From Stenotrophomonas maltophilia (GTDB taxonomy: Bacteria; Pseudomonadota; Gammaproteobacteria; Xanthomonadales; Xanthomonadaceae), in the NCBI RefSeq assembly GCF_002205165.1, contig NZ_NIVS01000058.1, forward strand, positions 119,133 to 183,132: 64,000 bases of DNA, given 5' to 3'. The stretch's first letter is position 1, and the number at the start of each line of letters is the position of its first letter. The position numbers and the translations under genes are program-made. Below, piece by piece: positions 18,701-28,095 of the stretch. The notes under the pieces were generated by a model that saw only the letters and a list, made by a program, of their open reading frames with translations, searched no databases and was not told where the DNA came from.

Positions 18701-21700
18701 CGCGTGGCGCTGCAAGGCAGTGGCTTGGACCTGCGCAATGGCCTGGTGTGGTCCGGTGGCGAGCTGGTGGCACGCGCCACCGGCGGCACGCTGGACAACA
18801 GCAACGGCACCCTGGTCGCTACCGGCACGCTGCAGTTGGAAACCACCGGCGAACTGATCAACCAGGGCGGCTCGTTGCAGGCAGCGCGCCTTGGCATCCT
18901 GGCCGCAGCGCTGGACAACCGCGCCGGCGAGCTGATCCAGACCGGCAACGACGCATTGACGCTCGCCTTCAGCGGTGCGCTGCGCAATGACGGTGGCCGC
19001 ATTGCCGCCAACGCAACTGACCTGACCTTGGAGGTGGCGACCCTCCTCAACAACGGCGGGCGCATCGAGCACGCCGGCACCGGCACCGCGACCGTGCGCG
19101 CTGGCGCGCTGGGCAACACCAACGGCGGCCTGATTGTCGGCAACGGCGCCGTGTTGGTCGATGTCTCCGGCGACTTGACCAATACCACCGGCAGCCAGAT
19201 CAGTGCCGGCCGCGGCGCCGACATCCGCGCGCGCCAGATCGACAACAGCGGCGGCCGCATCGATGCCGTCGGCAACCTGCAGCTGCGCGCCACCGAAGCC
19301 GTCCAGAACGTGGCCGGCACGCTGGCCCAGCGTCAGGCAGGCACCCTGCAGATCCAGGCGGCCAGCGTGGACAACCGCACCGGCCTGATCGGTGCCGAGG
19401 GCAATGCAAGCGTCATCACGGCCAGCCTGGGCAACCAGGGCGGCAACCTGTATGCCAAGCAGAATCTGACGCTGGACATCAACGGCGACCTGCGCAATGG
19501 CGGCGGTCTGCTGTATGCCGGCGGTCAACTGCAGCTGGACGCCGAGGGCGTGCTCGACAACCAGAGCGGCAGCATCGAAGCCTACGCAGCGGCCGGCATC
19601 ACGGCGGGTGCGGTGGACAACCGCAGCGGTCGCCTGGTGGTGGATGGCAGCAACACGCTGACCGTCACCACCGGCGGTGCGCTCGACAACAGCGATGGTG
19701 TGCTCGGCAGCACCCAAGGCAACATCGCGCTCAGCGCCGCCACCGTCAACAACCAGCGCGGCAAGCTGGTCGCGGGCCAGAGCGCCACCCTGCAGACCAC
19801 CCAGCTGGACAACCGCAGCGGGCGCGTCCACGCCGGCGCCGACCTGACCTTGGACAACGCATCGGCCACCGTCCTCAATGGCGCAGGCGAGCTTTCCGCA
19901 GGCAATCTGTTCACCCTGCGCGCTGCCAGTCTGGACAACACCGGAGGCCGCCTGATTACCCGCAGCAGCACGCTGTACCTTGGGGCGCTGAACAACGGCA
20001 ATGGCGAAATCAGTGCCTACCAGCAGTTGTGGGCACAGCTGCAGACCTTCCAGGGCAACAGTGGCCGCCTGTTCGGCGGCGCCGACCTGGAACTGCACCT
20101 GGCCGGGGACTACCTGCACCAGAACGCACAGCAGCTGCAGAGCAACGGGCGCCTGGCGCTGAACGTTGCGGGCACGCTGACCAACCAGGGCCGCATCGAG
20201 ACCAGCGGCACCCTGGAGCTCAATGCCGCGCAGATCGACAACACCGCGGGGGGCACCATCAGCGCCGGCAACAGTGCCGGTACCGCAAGCGCGTCGCTGA
20301 CCGCCAGCCAGGGCATCAACAATGCCGGCCGCATCGACGGGGACCGTGTGCAGACCAGCAGCAGCTGGTTTACCAACACCGGCACGGTGATGGGTGACCA
20401 GGTCACGCTGAGCGCCGGCACTGTCACCAACGGTCGCGAACTGGGCAGCACCGTGCCCGTGCGCGACTACAACGAAGGCCTGCTTGCCACCACCGGTACG
20501 TTGGCCATCAACGCCGACGTGTTCAACAACCTTGACGGCGAGTTGTACAGCATCGGTGACATCCGCATCGGCGGACGCTGGGGTGGCAACGCGCACCAGA
20601 TCGTGAACCGCTCCGGCCGCATCCAAGCCGAACGCGACCTCGTGCTGTTGGCGCTGGGCGTGCGAAATGAGCGGCGTGTGCTGCAGTACGAGCAGAAGAC
20701 GTATACCGCGGCGGATCAGGCAGGGGATCCGGATGCCGGCCGGTTCGACGGTGGTGGCACGCCGTATGAAATCTACCAGCGGTACTGTGGCAATTCACAA
20801 TCGCCCTGTTTCATCTGGCGTGACCACGGCGTCACCAACACAGATACCGTACTGCAGGGCACGCGCATCACTGCCTTCACTGCGGCCGGCCAGTTCCTGT
20901 CCGGCCGCGACATGCTGATCAGCGGCGGCAGCGTGGACAACATCTACTCGTCCATTGCCGCCGGCACCAACCTGACCATCAATGGTCGCGGTTCGTCCAA
21001 CAGCGACAATCCGGCCGATTGGGCGGGCGTGGTCAACAACGTCGCCCTCACCGCCACCAAGACCATCCAGCGCGTCTCCGAATATGAAGTGGAGTACCAG
21101 ACCTGCCGTGCCGGCCTGACCTGCCACGAAGAGCCACGGTGGGCCAATGGTGTATTGAGCACCACTACCGTCACCAAGGAAGTGGCCGTGCCCGGCGGCA
21201 ACGCCAGCATCACCGCCGGCCGCAACGTTGTCATTGAAGCCCGCGACGTCAACAACACGGTGGTCAACGCGGGCAGCGGCGGCGGGCCAGCCGACATCGG
21301 CGGCTGGAACGGCGTGGGCGCGTATGTTCCGACCCTCGGCAACGGCAGCCAGGCCGGCGCGGCCACCAGCAACGCCGGCCCACCGGACCCGGTGACCGGC
21401 ATTGCCACCGGCCCGGCCATCGGCACGGTCGGCGGCAACGGCCAGGGCCCTAACGTCGGCGCACCGGCACCGGGCACCAGCGGCGTGGTCAAGCCGCCGC
21501 AGGTGGTGGGCACCGCGCAGAATCCGTTGCCGGGCCTGCTGGCGCCGGACAGCGGCCTGTACACCGTGAACCCGGGCAACCAGCGTTGGCTGGTGGAAAC
21601 CGATCCGCGCTTCGCCAATTACGGCCAGTGGCTGGGCTCGGACTACATGTTCGCCAAGCTCAACCTCAACCCGGACCAGCGCTTGAAGCGCCTAGGCGAT

Positions 21701-24700
21701 GATTTCTACGAACAGCGTCTGGTGCTGGAACAGATCACCGGCCTGACCGGCCGCAAGTACCTCGATGCCGACTTCGATAACGGCATGGACCAGTACCGCG
21801 CCATGATGGACGGCGGCGTGTCCGAAGCCGGCCGCCTGCAGCTCACCGTCGGCATCGCACTGTCGGCCGAGCAGATGGCCGCGCTGGACGAAGACATCGT
21901 CTGGATGGTGGCCCAGAACGTCGGCGGCCAGCAGGTGCTGGTGCCGGTGGTGTACCTGAGCCAGGCCACCGCCGACCGCCTGCAGCTGGGCGGCGCGGCG
22001 ATTGCCGGCGAGAGCGTGGACATCCGCGCCAACAACGTGAACAACCAGGGCATGATCACGGCGGATTATCGGCTGTCAGTCGACGCCGGCAGCCTGCTGA
22101 ACGACCGTGGCGCGATGACCTCCGGCGGCAGCCTACGGGTGTCTGCGGTTGAAGACATCATCAACAAGGACGGCCTGATCCAAGGCGGCAGCATCAGCCT
22201 GGTCGCCGGCCGCGACCTGCAGAGCGTGGCCAGCCTCGGCGTGGCACGCATCGAATCCACGGGTGGCCTGGAGCTGGTCGCCGGCCGTGACCTGTCGCTG
22301 GTGGGCGCTCAGACCAGCGCCAAGGGCAATGCCGCACTGCAGGCCGGGCGCGATCTCAACCTCACCACTCAGCAGAGCGGCGCCAACGGCGAGCTGTTCA
22401 ACCGCACCACGCTGGATGTGGGTGGCAGCCTGGGCCTGCAGGCCGGCAACAACCTCACCCTTACCGCGGTGCAAGTGAAGGCCGGCAACGGTCTGAGCGC
22501 GGTGGCTGGCAACGACATCAACCTCAACGTGCTCAGCACCGAGCAGACCAGCCGCTACAAGAACACCGAGAGCACACGCCAGACCCTTCAGATCAGCGGT
22601 CTGGAAGCGGGCGGCAGCATGGCGCTGCAGGCCGGCCAGGACGTCAACCTCAACGCGGCCAACCTGACCGCCGGCAACGCGCTCGCCGTGGTGGCCGGGC
22701 GTGACCTCAACGTGGGCGAGGTCACCACCACCGACACCAGTTCGACCGACATCCGTCGCAAGCGCTATTCCCAGCAGACGCAGACGCTGGACCAGACCGT
22801 CCACGGCAGCACGATCAAGGCGGGTGGCGATATCGCGCTGGTCGCAGGCCAGGACGCCACGCTCACCTCTGCGGGTGTGTATAGCGAGGGTGGCACCGTT
22901 GCCGTGTCCGCCGGACGTGACGTGGTGCTGGCCACCGCCGACGAGGAACACACCTTCGAGCAGGACACCTGGAGAAAGAAGAAGAAGACCTTCTCCAGCA
23001 CCACCACCACCACCCGCGAGACCTCTTCGGATACATACGCGGTGGGGACAACGCTCAGCGGCGACGGCGTGCAGATCGCTGCAGGCCGCGACATCAGCGC
23101 CACCGGCGTGCAGATCGGCGCCACTGGCGATGTGTTGCTGGCGGCAAACCGCAACATCACCGTGGAAGCAGCTACCGAGCAGCACAGCGAATCGTTCGAC
23201 CAGAGCAGGAAGAAGTCGGGCCTGTTCGGCGGCGGCGGTGCCAGCGGCTTCGGTGGCATCGGCATCACCGCCGGCAGCCAGAAGGGCAGCACGTCCACCT
23301 CGCTGGAGCAGACCATGCGTTCCGGCAGCATGATTGGCAGCCTGCAAGGCAATGTCAGCATGATCGCGGGTGGCGACCTCACCCTCAGTGGCAGCGACGT
23401 GCTGGCCGGCCGTGCGGCCGACGACGTGCTGGGCTTGGGCGGCAACATCGCCATCCAGGGCAAGAACGTCACCATCAATCCAGCCGAGGAAACCGAGCAC
23501 TACCGGGCAAGCCAGAGCAGCCGCAGCAGTGGCGTGTCCGCCACGCTCACCGGCACACCCATCGACACCATCCGCAACCTGCAGCAGGTCAGCAACGGCT
23601 CGGGCAGCACCGCGGACAAGGCCGGTGGCTACATCAAGGAACTGGGCGCGGCCTCGCTGACCCTGCCCGGCATCAACGTCGGCTATGGCAGCAGCAAGAG
23701 CCAGGGCAGCGTTGCGGTGGACACTACCACCCAGCGCGGCAGCAGCCTCAACGCCGCTGGCAACGTCAGCATCCGTGCCACCGAAGGCGACATCACCGTG
23801 GCCGGCAGCTCCATCGCCGCCGGCGGCACCGCCACCCTCGATGCCCAGCGCCACGTGATGCTGCTCACCAGCATCGACACCCAGAACAGCGAGCAGAGCG
23901 GCTCGTCCAGCACCAAGCAGTACGGTGCCAGCTCCATCTCGCTGGGCGACATGTTCCGCCACATCCAGGGCGGGCCGAACAGCAGCGGCGTGCGCATGTC
24001 GCCGTACAACAGCGGCAACAGCGACGGCAGCAGCACCCAGCAAGTGATCGGCCAGACCGGCAGCTCCATCAACGCCGACAAGATCAACCTCGTCAGCCGC
24101 GAAGGCGACATTACCCTGCAGGGCGCGCAGGTTGCCGCCGAGAACGCACTCAACGTGCTGGCCCAGAAGGGCGGCATCGAACTGCTGCCGGGTGAGATCA
24201 CCCGCACCTGGCAGGAAACCCAACGCAGCAAGCAGATTGGTGATCTCGGTGGCGACGGTTACACCGGCAGTACCGGCGTGCGCAATGAATACCATGACGT
24301 CAACGGTCGGCAGACTGACCAGAACAGCGTCCGCACCAGCCTGACCAGCAACAAGGGCGACATCAGCCTGGTCGCCAAGGAAGACCTGGTCGCGCGCGGT
24401 GCGGATATCGCCGCAGGCAATGACGTGACCCTGGTCGGCCGCAATGTCGTCCTTGACGCTGCTACCGATACCCTCACCCAGGCCGAGCGCCACCGCGTGA
24501 ACCAGGCCGGCGGCACCATTGCCCTGTCCGGGTATGGCGTGCAGGCCGCGCAGGCGGCCGAGTCGGCGCAGCGCGCCTCTCAAGCCGGCGACGACCGCCT
24601 GGCGGCGCTCTATGCGGCGCAGGCCGGCTACGCCGCCAAGGACGCCATGCAGGGCACCGGCGCGGCAGTGAAGGTCACCGCCAGCGTGGGCAGCAGCAGC

Positions 24701-27355
24701 GCCTCCAGCAGCAGCACCCTGCACCAGTCCATCGAACAGGGCAGCACGGTATCGGCCGGGCGCAACGTCACCGTCGTTGCCACCGGCGACGGCACTACTG
24801 GTGCGGATGGCTACGCAGCGAACGGCGACATCACCCTGCGCGGCGCGCAGATCAGCGCCGGCAACAACGCCAGCTTCGATGCCGCCCGCGACATCAACTT
24901 CCTGTCCAGCCAGAGCAGCAACCAGCAGGATGGCGCCCACAAGAGCGGCAGCGGCAGCGTTGGCGTAGGCTTCGGCCTGGGCGGCTCGCAGAATGGCTTC
25001 ACCATCGAACTGGCTGCGTCTGCCGCGCAGGGTCAGATGCAGGGCAACGGCACCACTCACCAGGCCACCCAGGTGGAGGCGGGCAACCAGCTGTCACTGA
25101 CCAGCGGCCGTGACACCACCCTGCAGGGTGCCCAGGCCATGGGCGACAGCGTGATGGCCGACATCGGCCGCGACCTGACCCTGACCAGCAGCCAGGACCG
25201 CCAGTACTACGACCAGAAGGACCAGAACGGCGGCTTCGGCGTCTCGCTGTGCATTCCGCCGCTGTGCTTCGGCGCCAGCAGCGGCAGCGTGAGCTACGGC
25301 CAGACCGACATCCACAACAACTACAACAGCACCACCCAGCAGACCGGTATCGCGGCGGGTGCGGGCGGCTACCAGATCAATGTGGGCAACCACACGCAAC
25401 TGGATGGCGCGGTCATTGCCAGCACTGCTGACCCGTCCAAGAACCTGCTTTCCACGGAGAGTCTGGGCGTTACCGACCTGGCCAACCACGCCAACTACAG
25501 TGGTGCGAGCTTCGGTGGCTCAGCTGGGTTCAGCGGCTCGATTGGCGATCAGAGCAGTGGGGGGGTCAACACCGGGGCGCCGACTGAGAGCCGTTGGAAC
25601 AACCCGGGCGGCAGTCCAAGTTTGGGGATTACGCAAGGCGATTCTGCGAGCAGCATCACCCGGAGTGATATCTCTGCCGGCACGGTAGTGGTTAGAAACG
25701 GCGATACGTCCGCACTTGATGGATTGGAGCGCGCGGCAACAGACCTGCAGCAGAAGGGGTTGGCCAACAAGTTCGACGCTGAGAAAGTTCAGCAGAACCT
25801 CGAAGCCGGAAAGATCGCGAGCGAAGTTGGTTTCCGTGCGGCGGGCGATGTCTCGGATGCGCTGCAGAAGCGGGCCCTTCAGAAGCTCATCGACGCCGGA
25901 AACGATCCCGCCGCCCAAGCTGCAGCGTTGGCGGACATCGCCTCCTGGAGTGACGGTGGCACCAACAAAGCCCTCCTTCACGGATTCACGGGCGCGTTGG
26001 TTGCGGCGTTGGGTGGCGGTGATGCGTTGCAGGGTGCCATTGGTGCCGGCACCGTGGAAAAAGCCAAGGGTCTAATGGGGGACTACCTGTCCCGAAGCCT
26101 CGGGCTGCAGCCTGGCGATCCGGCATACAACGCCCTGATGGAGGCGGCGAGCCTAGTGCTCGGCGGTGCTGTCGGGGGACAGACGGGTGCGAGCACGGCC
26201 CTTTCGGGTGACCAGTTCAATCGCCAGCTGCATCCCGATGAGGTCATGTTCCTCGCAAACAAGGCTGGTGAGTTCGCGAACGTGCTGTTCGCTTGTGGTA
26301 ACGAGTGCACGCCACAGCAGGTTGCACAGGCTCGCGATAGGCTCATCCGTGAGGGATATGCAAGCGTAGACCTGATTGCGTCTGGAAAGTACGAGTCGGA
26401 TTCGCTCGCCCAGAACTTCATCAGAACCCATCCGGTGATGTTCGCCTGGGGCGAAGGATTCATTGAACCTGACTCAAACAAGCTTAGAGATCCGAACGTC
26501 TACAAGGATCTCTACGTTGGCAATCGCGAGGCGTTTGACCTGCTGACCGGTGCTCTGATGAGCGGTGGGATGACGGAGTCTGCGGTACGCGTCGCCTACA
26601 ACAAGCAGCTGGGCGAGATGGCGCAGGGGGCCGTCGGACGGGACGGTCTCATGATCCTGGAGAACTTCACCGGGGATCTCGGAACGTTGCTGACGTTCGT
26701 TACGGGCCTGTTTGAAGGCGATGGAAACAAATCCGGCCTCGCGGCAAGCTCCTTGCTGATCCCCGTCAAGGTGCCAGGCGGAACGAAGGTGGTAGCCGCT
26801 GTCGGTGAATCAATCGCGCAGCAGGCTCTGCGCCAAGGCGAGACTGCTGCCGAACAGATTGCCAAAGATGTTGCGCAAGCTGCGAAGAATGCCCCTGTCC
26901 CGCGGACAATTGATCAGCTACTCCCCAACGGAAAGGTTCCCGGGCCTGAAAACGGAGAATTTGCCCGATGGTTTGATGATCTTACGGTCGAAGAGCTTGG
27001 TACGCTCTGGCAGAACACCAGGGTAAAGCGCGTAATCGAGCGCAGAATTCGTGATCCGGGCGGGTTGCACGAGTGGTGCATGGTCTGCAGAGCGCCTGAA
27101 TTCAAAGAATGGGGTGTGTCAATGAGCGAGATACAGCGCTTCCGCACCGAGACAACGAAGCTAAAATGGACGGTGCCAGGAACCAACGAAGTCGGTGGCC
27201 ATGGCGCACTCGGGTCCGGAAAGTTCCACAATGAACTGAAGGAAGTCATTGATAGCAGTAAGTCGCTGGATGAGTTCAATCTGCGCATCATCGAGCTCCG
27301 GGATCGCTGGAAGATCGACCCCGACCTGCTTCCACCGCTACCTAAGAAGACCTAG
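15785..27355 (+). CDS. cdiA: Filamentous hemagglutinin/CdiA-like contact-dependent inhibition effector
   Basis: A 3856-residue secreted stick protein. A long signal peptide is followed by the TPS secretion domain (about residues 45-300, NPNG at 150-153, then CDGCGF). A long beta-helix of hemagglutinin repeats with recurring LDNxxG/IDNxG units runs to about 1600. Paired cysteines occur in CGNSQSPC and CRAGLTC, and a less repetitive block around 1940-2040 includes SDYMFAKLNLNPDQ and DIVWMV. A second filament region rich in VAGRDLxL repeats runs to about 3250. A pretoxin hydrophobic Gly/Ala segment comes before DQFNRQLHPDE at 3476, where VENN would normally stand. The last ~95 residues (GGLHEW with H3762, GGHG with H3806, FHNEL with H3815) resemble Tox-SHH HNH/endonuclease VII nucleases. 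From about 25.6 kb the DNA becomes AT-richer, as expected for an exchangeable tip. Confidence 0.93.
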   Translation: MKTRLVDVRRTVARPISSSRWRIGLLAAVVTAVFGGPFSSFAQVQPQAGSQARQEQAANGVPVVQIAAPNAAGVSHNQYEQYNVGRQGQVLNNSATTTQTQLAGYIQGNANLQPGQAARLILNEVTSSNRSLLQGHVEVAGAAAQVIIANPNGITCDGCGFINTTRGVLTTGTPLFGGDGSLSAFQVGRGSIRIEGAGLDADNLQRIDLLARAVEINAGLWAKDANVVVGANHIDYDSLATRAIQGDGAAQGFGLDVAALGGMYAGKIRLVGTEAGVGVRSAGALVATGGDFVLTSAGDVQLTGRTAAAGNIIVDSAGTLAATGATQAGADMRLSGRDVQLAGTAYAAGVLDARASQTLDASGNLLAGRLQLAADGNLRLAGQAESRGDIDLRAGQQLQNTGQVIAANQLQALAASIVQQQSARLAAQGALQLQANGHIDNAGVVIGSTGTRIEAGSLANRGQLYGQRDATLAVSGRIDNSGLIGAAQTLTVTAGELQQAASAELSAGTDLTLDVTGELANAGQLIAERALTARADRLTNTGTTAASDTRLTVGALDNRGLVLASGTLDIDASHRIDNAAAARLRAGQTINLRAAQLDNAGEIISDGDLRIRADTIANRQRLEAAQQLQLDARTLTQTRDGLALGRQLTATTTGQLDNAGRLHATERMTLSAGTLDNTGTVYSTRDLRLDSSGTLRNAGIIASDAAVTLRAQALENLANGDISSADLLDIDVLQAASNAGNLYARRALELRAARIDNSGAVYSAGRADLVANDVLTNQGSLVSEQTLDVQAASLDSSGDLGSEQSDVRLTSTGDLALTGKTIAAGQLSAEAGGTLRQSGKAYAATGVSLRAQRDLQLAGNLDSSADITLHAGQALTSDGDVYATGGISADAGTVLRNTGSMQAAAVTLQSAAVENRGRLLASGNVTVSGDTVDNSGQIVGGLAANGVLGSTGQVSLTANTLLLQSGKVHAGQRVALQGSGLDLRNGLVWSGGELVARATGGTLDNSNGTLVATGTLQLETTGELINQGGSLQAARLGILAAALDNRAGELIQTGNDALTLAFSGALRNDGGRIAANATDLTLEVATLLNNGGRIEHAGTGTATVRAGALGNTNGGLIVGNGAVLVDVSGDLTNTTGSQISAGRGADIRARQIDNSGGRIDAVGNLQLRATEAVQNVAGTLAQRQAGTLQIQAASVDNRTGLIGAEGNASVITASLGNQGGNLYAKQNLTLDINGDLRNGGGLLYAGGQLQLDAEGVLDNQSGSIEAYAAAGITAGAVDNRSGRLVVDGSNTLTVTTGGALDNSDGVLGSTQGNIALSAATVNNQRGKLVAGQSATLQTTQLDNRSGRVHAGADLTLDNASATVLNGAGELSAGNLFTLRAASLDNTGGRLITRSSTLYLGALNNGNGEISAYQQLWAQLQTFQGNSGRLFGGADLELHLAGDYLHQNAQQLQSNGRLALNVAGTLTNQGRIETSGTLELNAAQIDNTAGGTISAGNSAGTASASLTASQGINNAGRIDGDRVQTSSSWFTNTGTVMGDQVTLSAGTVTNGRELGSTVPVRDYNEGLLATTGTLAINADVFNNLDGELYSIGDIRIGGRWGGNAHQIVNRSGRIQAERDLVLLALGVRNERRVLQYEQKTYTAADQAGDPDAGRFDGGGTPYEIYQRYCGNSQSPCFIWRDHGVTNTDTVLQGTRITAFTAAGQFLSGRDMLISGGSVDNIYSSIAAGTNLTINGRGSSNSDNPADWAGVVNNVALTATKTIQRVSEYEVEYQTCRAGLTCHEEPRWANGVLSTTTVTKEVAVPGGNASITAGRNVVIEARDVNNTVVNAGSGGGPADIGGWNGVGAYVPTLGNGSQAGAATSNAGPPDPVTGIATGPAIGTVGGNGQGPNVGAPAPGTSGVVKPPQVVGTAQNPLPGLLAPDSGLYTVNPGNQRWLVETDPRFANYGQWLGSDYMFAKLNLNPDQRLKRLGDDFYEQRLVLEQITGLTGRKYLDADFDNGMDQYRAMMDGGVSEAGRLQLTVGIALSAEQMAALDEDIVWMVAQNVGGQQVLVPVVYLSQATADRLQLGGAAIAGESVDIRANNVNNQGMITADYRLSVDAGSLLNDRGAMTSGGSLRVSAVEDIINKDGLIQGGSISLVAGRDLQSVASLGVARIESTGGLELVAGRDLSLVGAQTSAKGNAALQAGRDLNLTTQQSGANGELFNRTTLDVGGSLGLQAGNNLTLTAVQVKAGNGLSAVAGNDINLNVLSTEQTSRYKNTESTRQTLQISGLEAGGSMALQAGQDVNLNAANLTAGNALAVVAGRDLNVGEVTTTDTSSTDIRRKRYSQQTQTLDQTVHGSTIKAGGDIALVAGQDATLTSAGVYSEGGTVAVSAGRDVVLATADEEHTFEQDTWRKKKKTFSSTTTTTRETSSDTYAVGTTLSGDGVQIAAGRDISATGVQIGATGDVLLAANRNITVEAATEQHSESFDQSRKKSGLFGGGGASGFGGIGITAGSQKGSTSTSLEQTMRSGSMIGSLQGNVSMIAGGDLTLSGSDVLAGRAADDVLGLGGNIAIQGKNVTINPAEETEHYRASQSSRSSGVSATLTGTPIDTIRNLQQVSNGSGSTADKAGGYIKELGAASLTLPGINVGYGSSKSQGSVAVDTTTQRGSSLNAAGNVSIRATEGDITVAGSSIAAGGTATLDAQRHVMLLTSIDTQNSEQSGSSSTKQYGASSISLGDMFRHIQGGPNSSGVRMSPYNSGNSDGSSTQQVIGQTGSSINADKINLVSREGDITLQGAQVAAENALNVLAQKGGIELLPGEITRTWQETQRSKQIGDLGGDGYTGSTGVRNEYHDVNGRQTDQNSVRTSLTSNKGDISLVAKEDLVARGADIAAGNDVTLVGRNVVLDAATDTLTQAERHRVNQAGGTIALSGYGVQAAQAAESAQRASQAGDDRLAALYAAQAGYAAKDAMQGTGAAVKVTASVGSSSASSSSTLHQSIEQGSTVSAGRNVTVVATGDGTTGADGYAANGDITLRGAQISAGNNASFDAARDINFLSSQSSNQQDGAHKSGSGSVGVGFGLGGSQNGFTIELAASAAQGQMQGNGTTHQATQVEAGNQLSLTSGRDTTLQGAQAMGDSVMADIGRDLTLTSSQDRQYYDQKDQNGGFGVSLCIPPLCFGASSGSVSYGQTDIHNNYNSTTQQTGIAAGAGGYQINVGNHTQLDGAVIASTADPSKNLLSTESLGVTDLANHANYSGASFGGSAGFSGSIGDQSSGGVNTGAPTESRWNNPGGSPSLGITQGDSASSITRSDISAGTVVVRNGDTSALDGLERAATDLQQKGLANKFDAEKVQQNLEAGKIASEVGFRAAGDVSDALQKRALQKLIDAGNDPAAQAAALADIASWSDGGTNKALLHGFTGALVAALGGGDALQGAIGAGTVEKAKGLMGDYLSRSLGLQPGDPAYNALMEAASLVLGGAVGGQTGASTALSGDQFNRQLHPDEVMFLANKAGEFANVLFACGNECTPQQVAQARDRLIREGYASVDLIASGKYESDSLAQNFIRTHPVMFAWGEGFIEPDSNKLRDPNVYKDLYVGNREAFDLLTGALMSGGMTESAVRVAYNKQLGEMAQGAVGRDGLMILENFTGDLGTLLTFVTGLFEGDGNKSGLAASSLLIPVKVPGGTKVVAAVGESIAQQALRQGETAAEQIAKDVAQAAKNAPVPRTIDQLLPNGKVPGPENGEFARWFDDLTVEELGTLWQNTRVKRVIERRIRDPGGLHEWCMVCRAPEFKEWGVSMSEIQRFRTETTKLKWTVPGTNEVGGHGALGSGKFHNELKEVIDSSKSLDEFNLRIIELRDRWKIDPDLLPPLPKKT

Positions 27356-27988
27356 ATGAACGACCTGCTCAATGATTGGCTAATGTTTTCCAAGGGGTTG
27401 CGTGAATTTGACAAATCGCACTTCCTTGGACTTTTCAAGTGTGAGCTTGATGAAGATCAGCTTCGCTCCATCTTCAGTGACGGCCCAACGGGTACGGAAT
27501 TGCATCGTAGAACGAAGGAGGTGCTGGATGCCTCAGTATTGGATGACTACCTCTACTTCCAACCAAAGAGCCCTGATGATCGCTCCGTTCTGGTATCAGC
27601 CGCCAAGGCGTGGTTGCAAGAGCTCGCTTCCTTCTGCAGCGACCGCGGAAATGCAAAACTTCAAGGCATAGCGGAAGGAGCGCGCATAGCTATACGCGAC
27701 CGGCAATTATTTCAGCTTCCAAAAGACCCAGATACGCCGGCGGGATGGATGCTTGCATTTATCGGTGATGAAGTGGACTTCGCCTTGGGAGATGTCGATC
27801 CTGTGATGGAGGCGCTGATGGAGGCACTGTACGGGATCGCGGGCGATTACTATCTATGCTGGTACGTGATCGAGCCGATGATCGAGCTTCCTCTGACATT
27901 CGCACCCTATGTATCCATCTGGCGCAATGGTGCTCGACCAGTACTCGCTGAGGATGAGTTAGTACTTCTTGTTGAGGTTGATGGTTGA
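27356..27988 (+). CDS. cdiI: Candidate CDI immunity protein for the CdiA tip
   Basis: A 210-residue acidic cytosolic protein without signal peptide or membrane segment. Its ATG follows the cdiA stop codon with no gap, the usual arrangement for a toxin and its immunity gene, so translational coupling is likely. The sequence is helical in the N-terminal two thirds (many D, E and L; YYLCWYVIEPM near the end) and has no known catalytic motif. I do not recognise a named immunity family. Lower GC than the filament-coding part of cdiA agrees with joint acquisition of toxin tip and immunity. The immunity role is inferred from position. Confidence 0.75.
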   Translation: MNDLLNDWLMFSKGLREFDKSHFLGLFKCELDEDQLRSIFSDGPTGTELHRRTKEVLDASVLDDYLYFQPKSPDDRSVLVSAAKAWLQELASFCSDRGNAKLQGIAEGARIAIRDRQLFQLPKDPDTPAGWMLAFIGDEVDFALGDVDPVMEALMEALYGIAGDYYLCWYVIEPMIELPLTFAPYVSIWRNGARPVLAEDELVLLVEVDG

Positions 27989-28095
27989 CATTTATTTCCT
28001 GAACATGGATGGCTGGCAATGAGTGAAGAATGGCGCGGCATCCGGCACGGTTTCTGATCTTCGCGCCTACGCCGATAGACTAAAAAAGTGCGCCC

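Noticed and set aside
17963..25060. Long open frames on the minus strand across cdiA (hundreds of codons, e.g. 17963-20626 and 22133-25060)
   Set aside because: They mirror the GC-rich codon pattern of cdiA, have no ribosome-binding sites and read as low-complexity V/A/G/Q sequence. The forward frame encodes a clear FHA-type protein.
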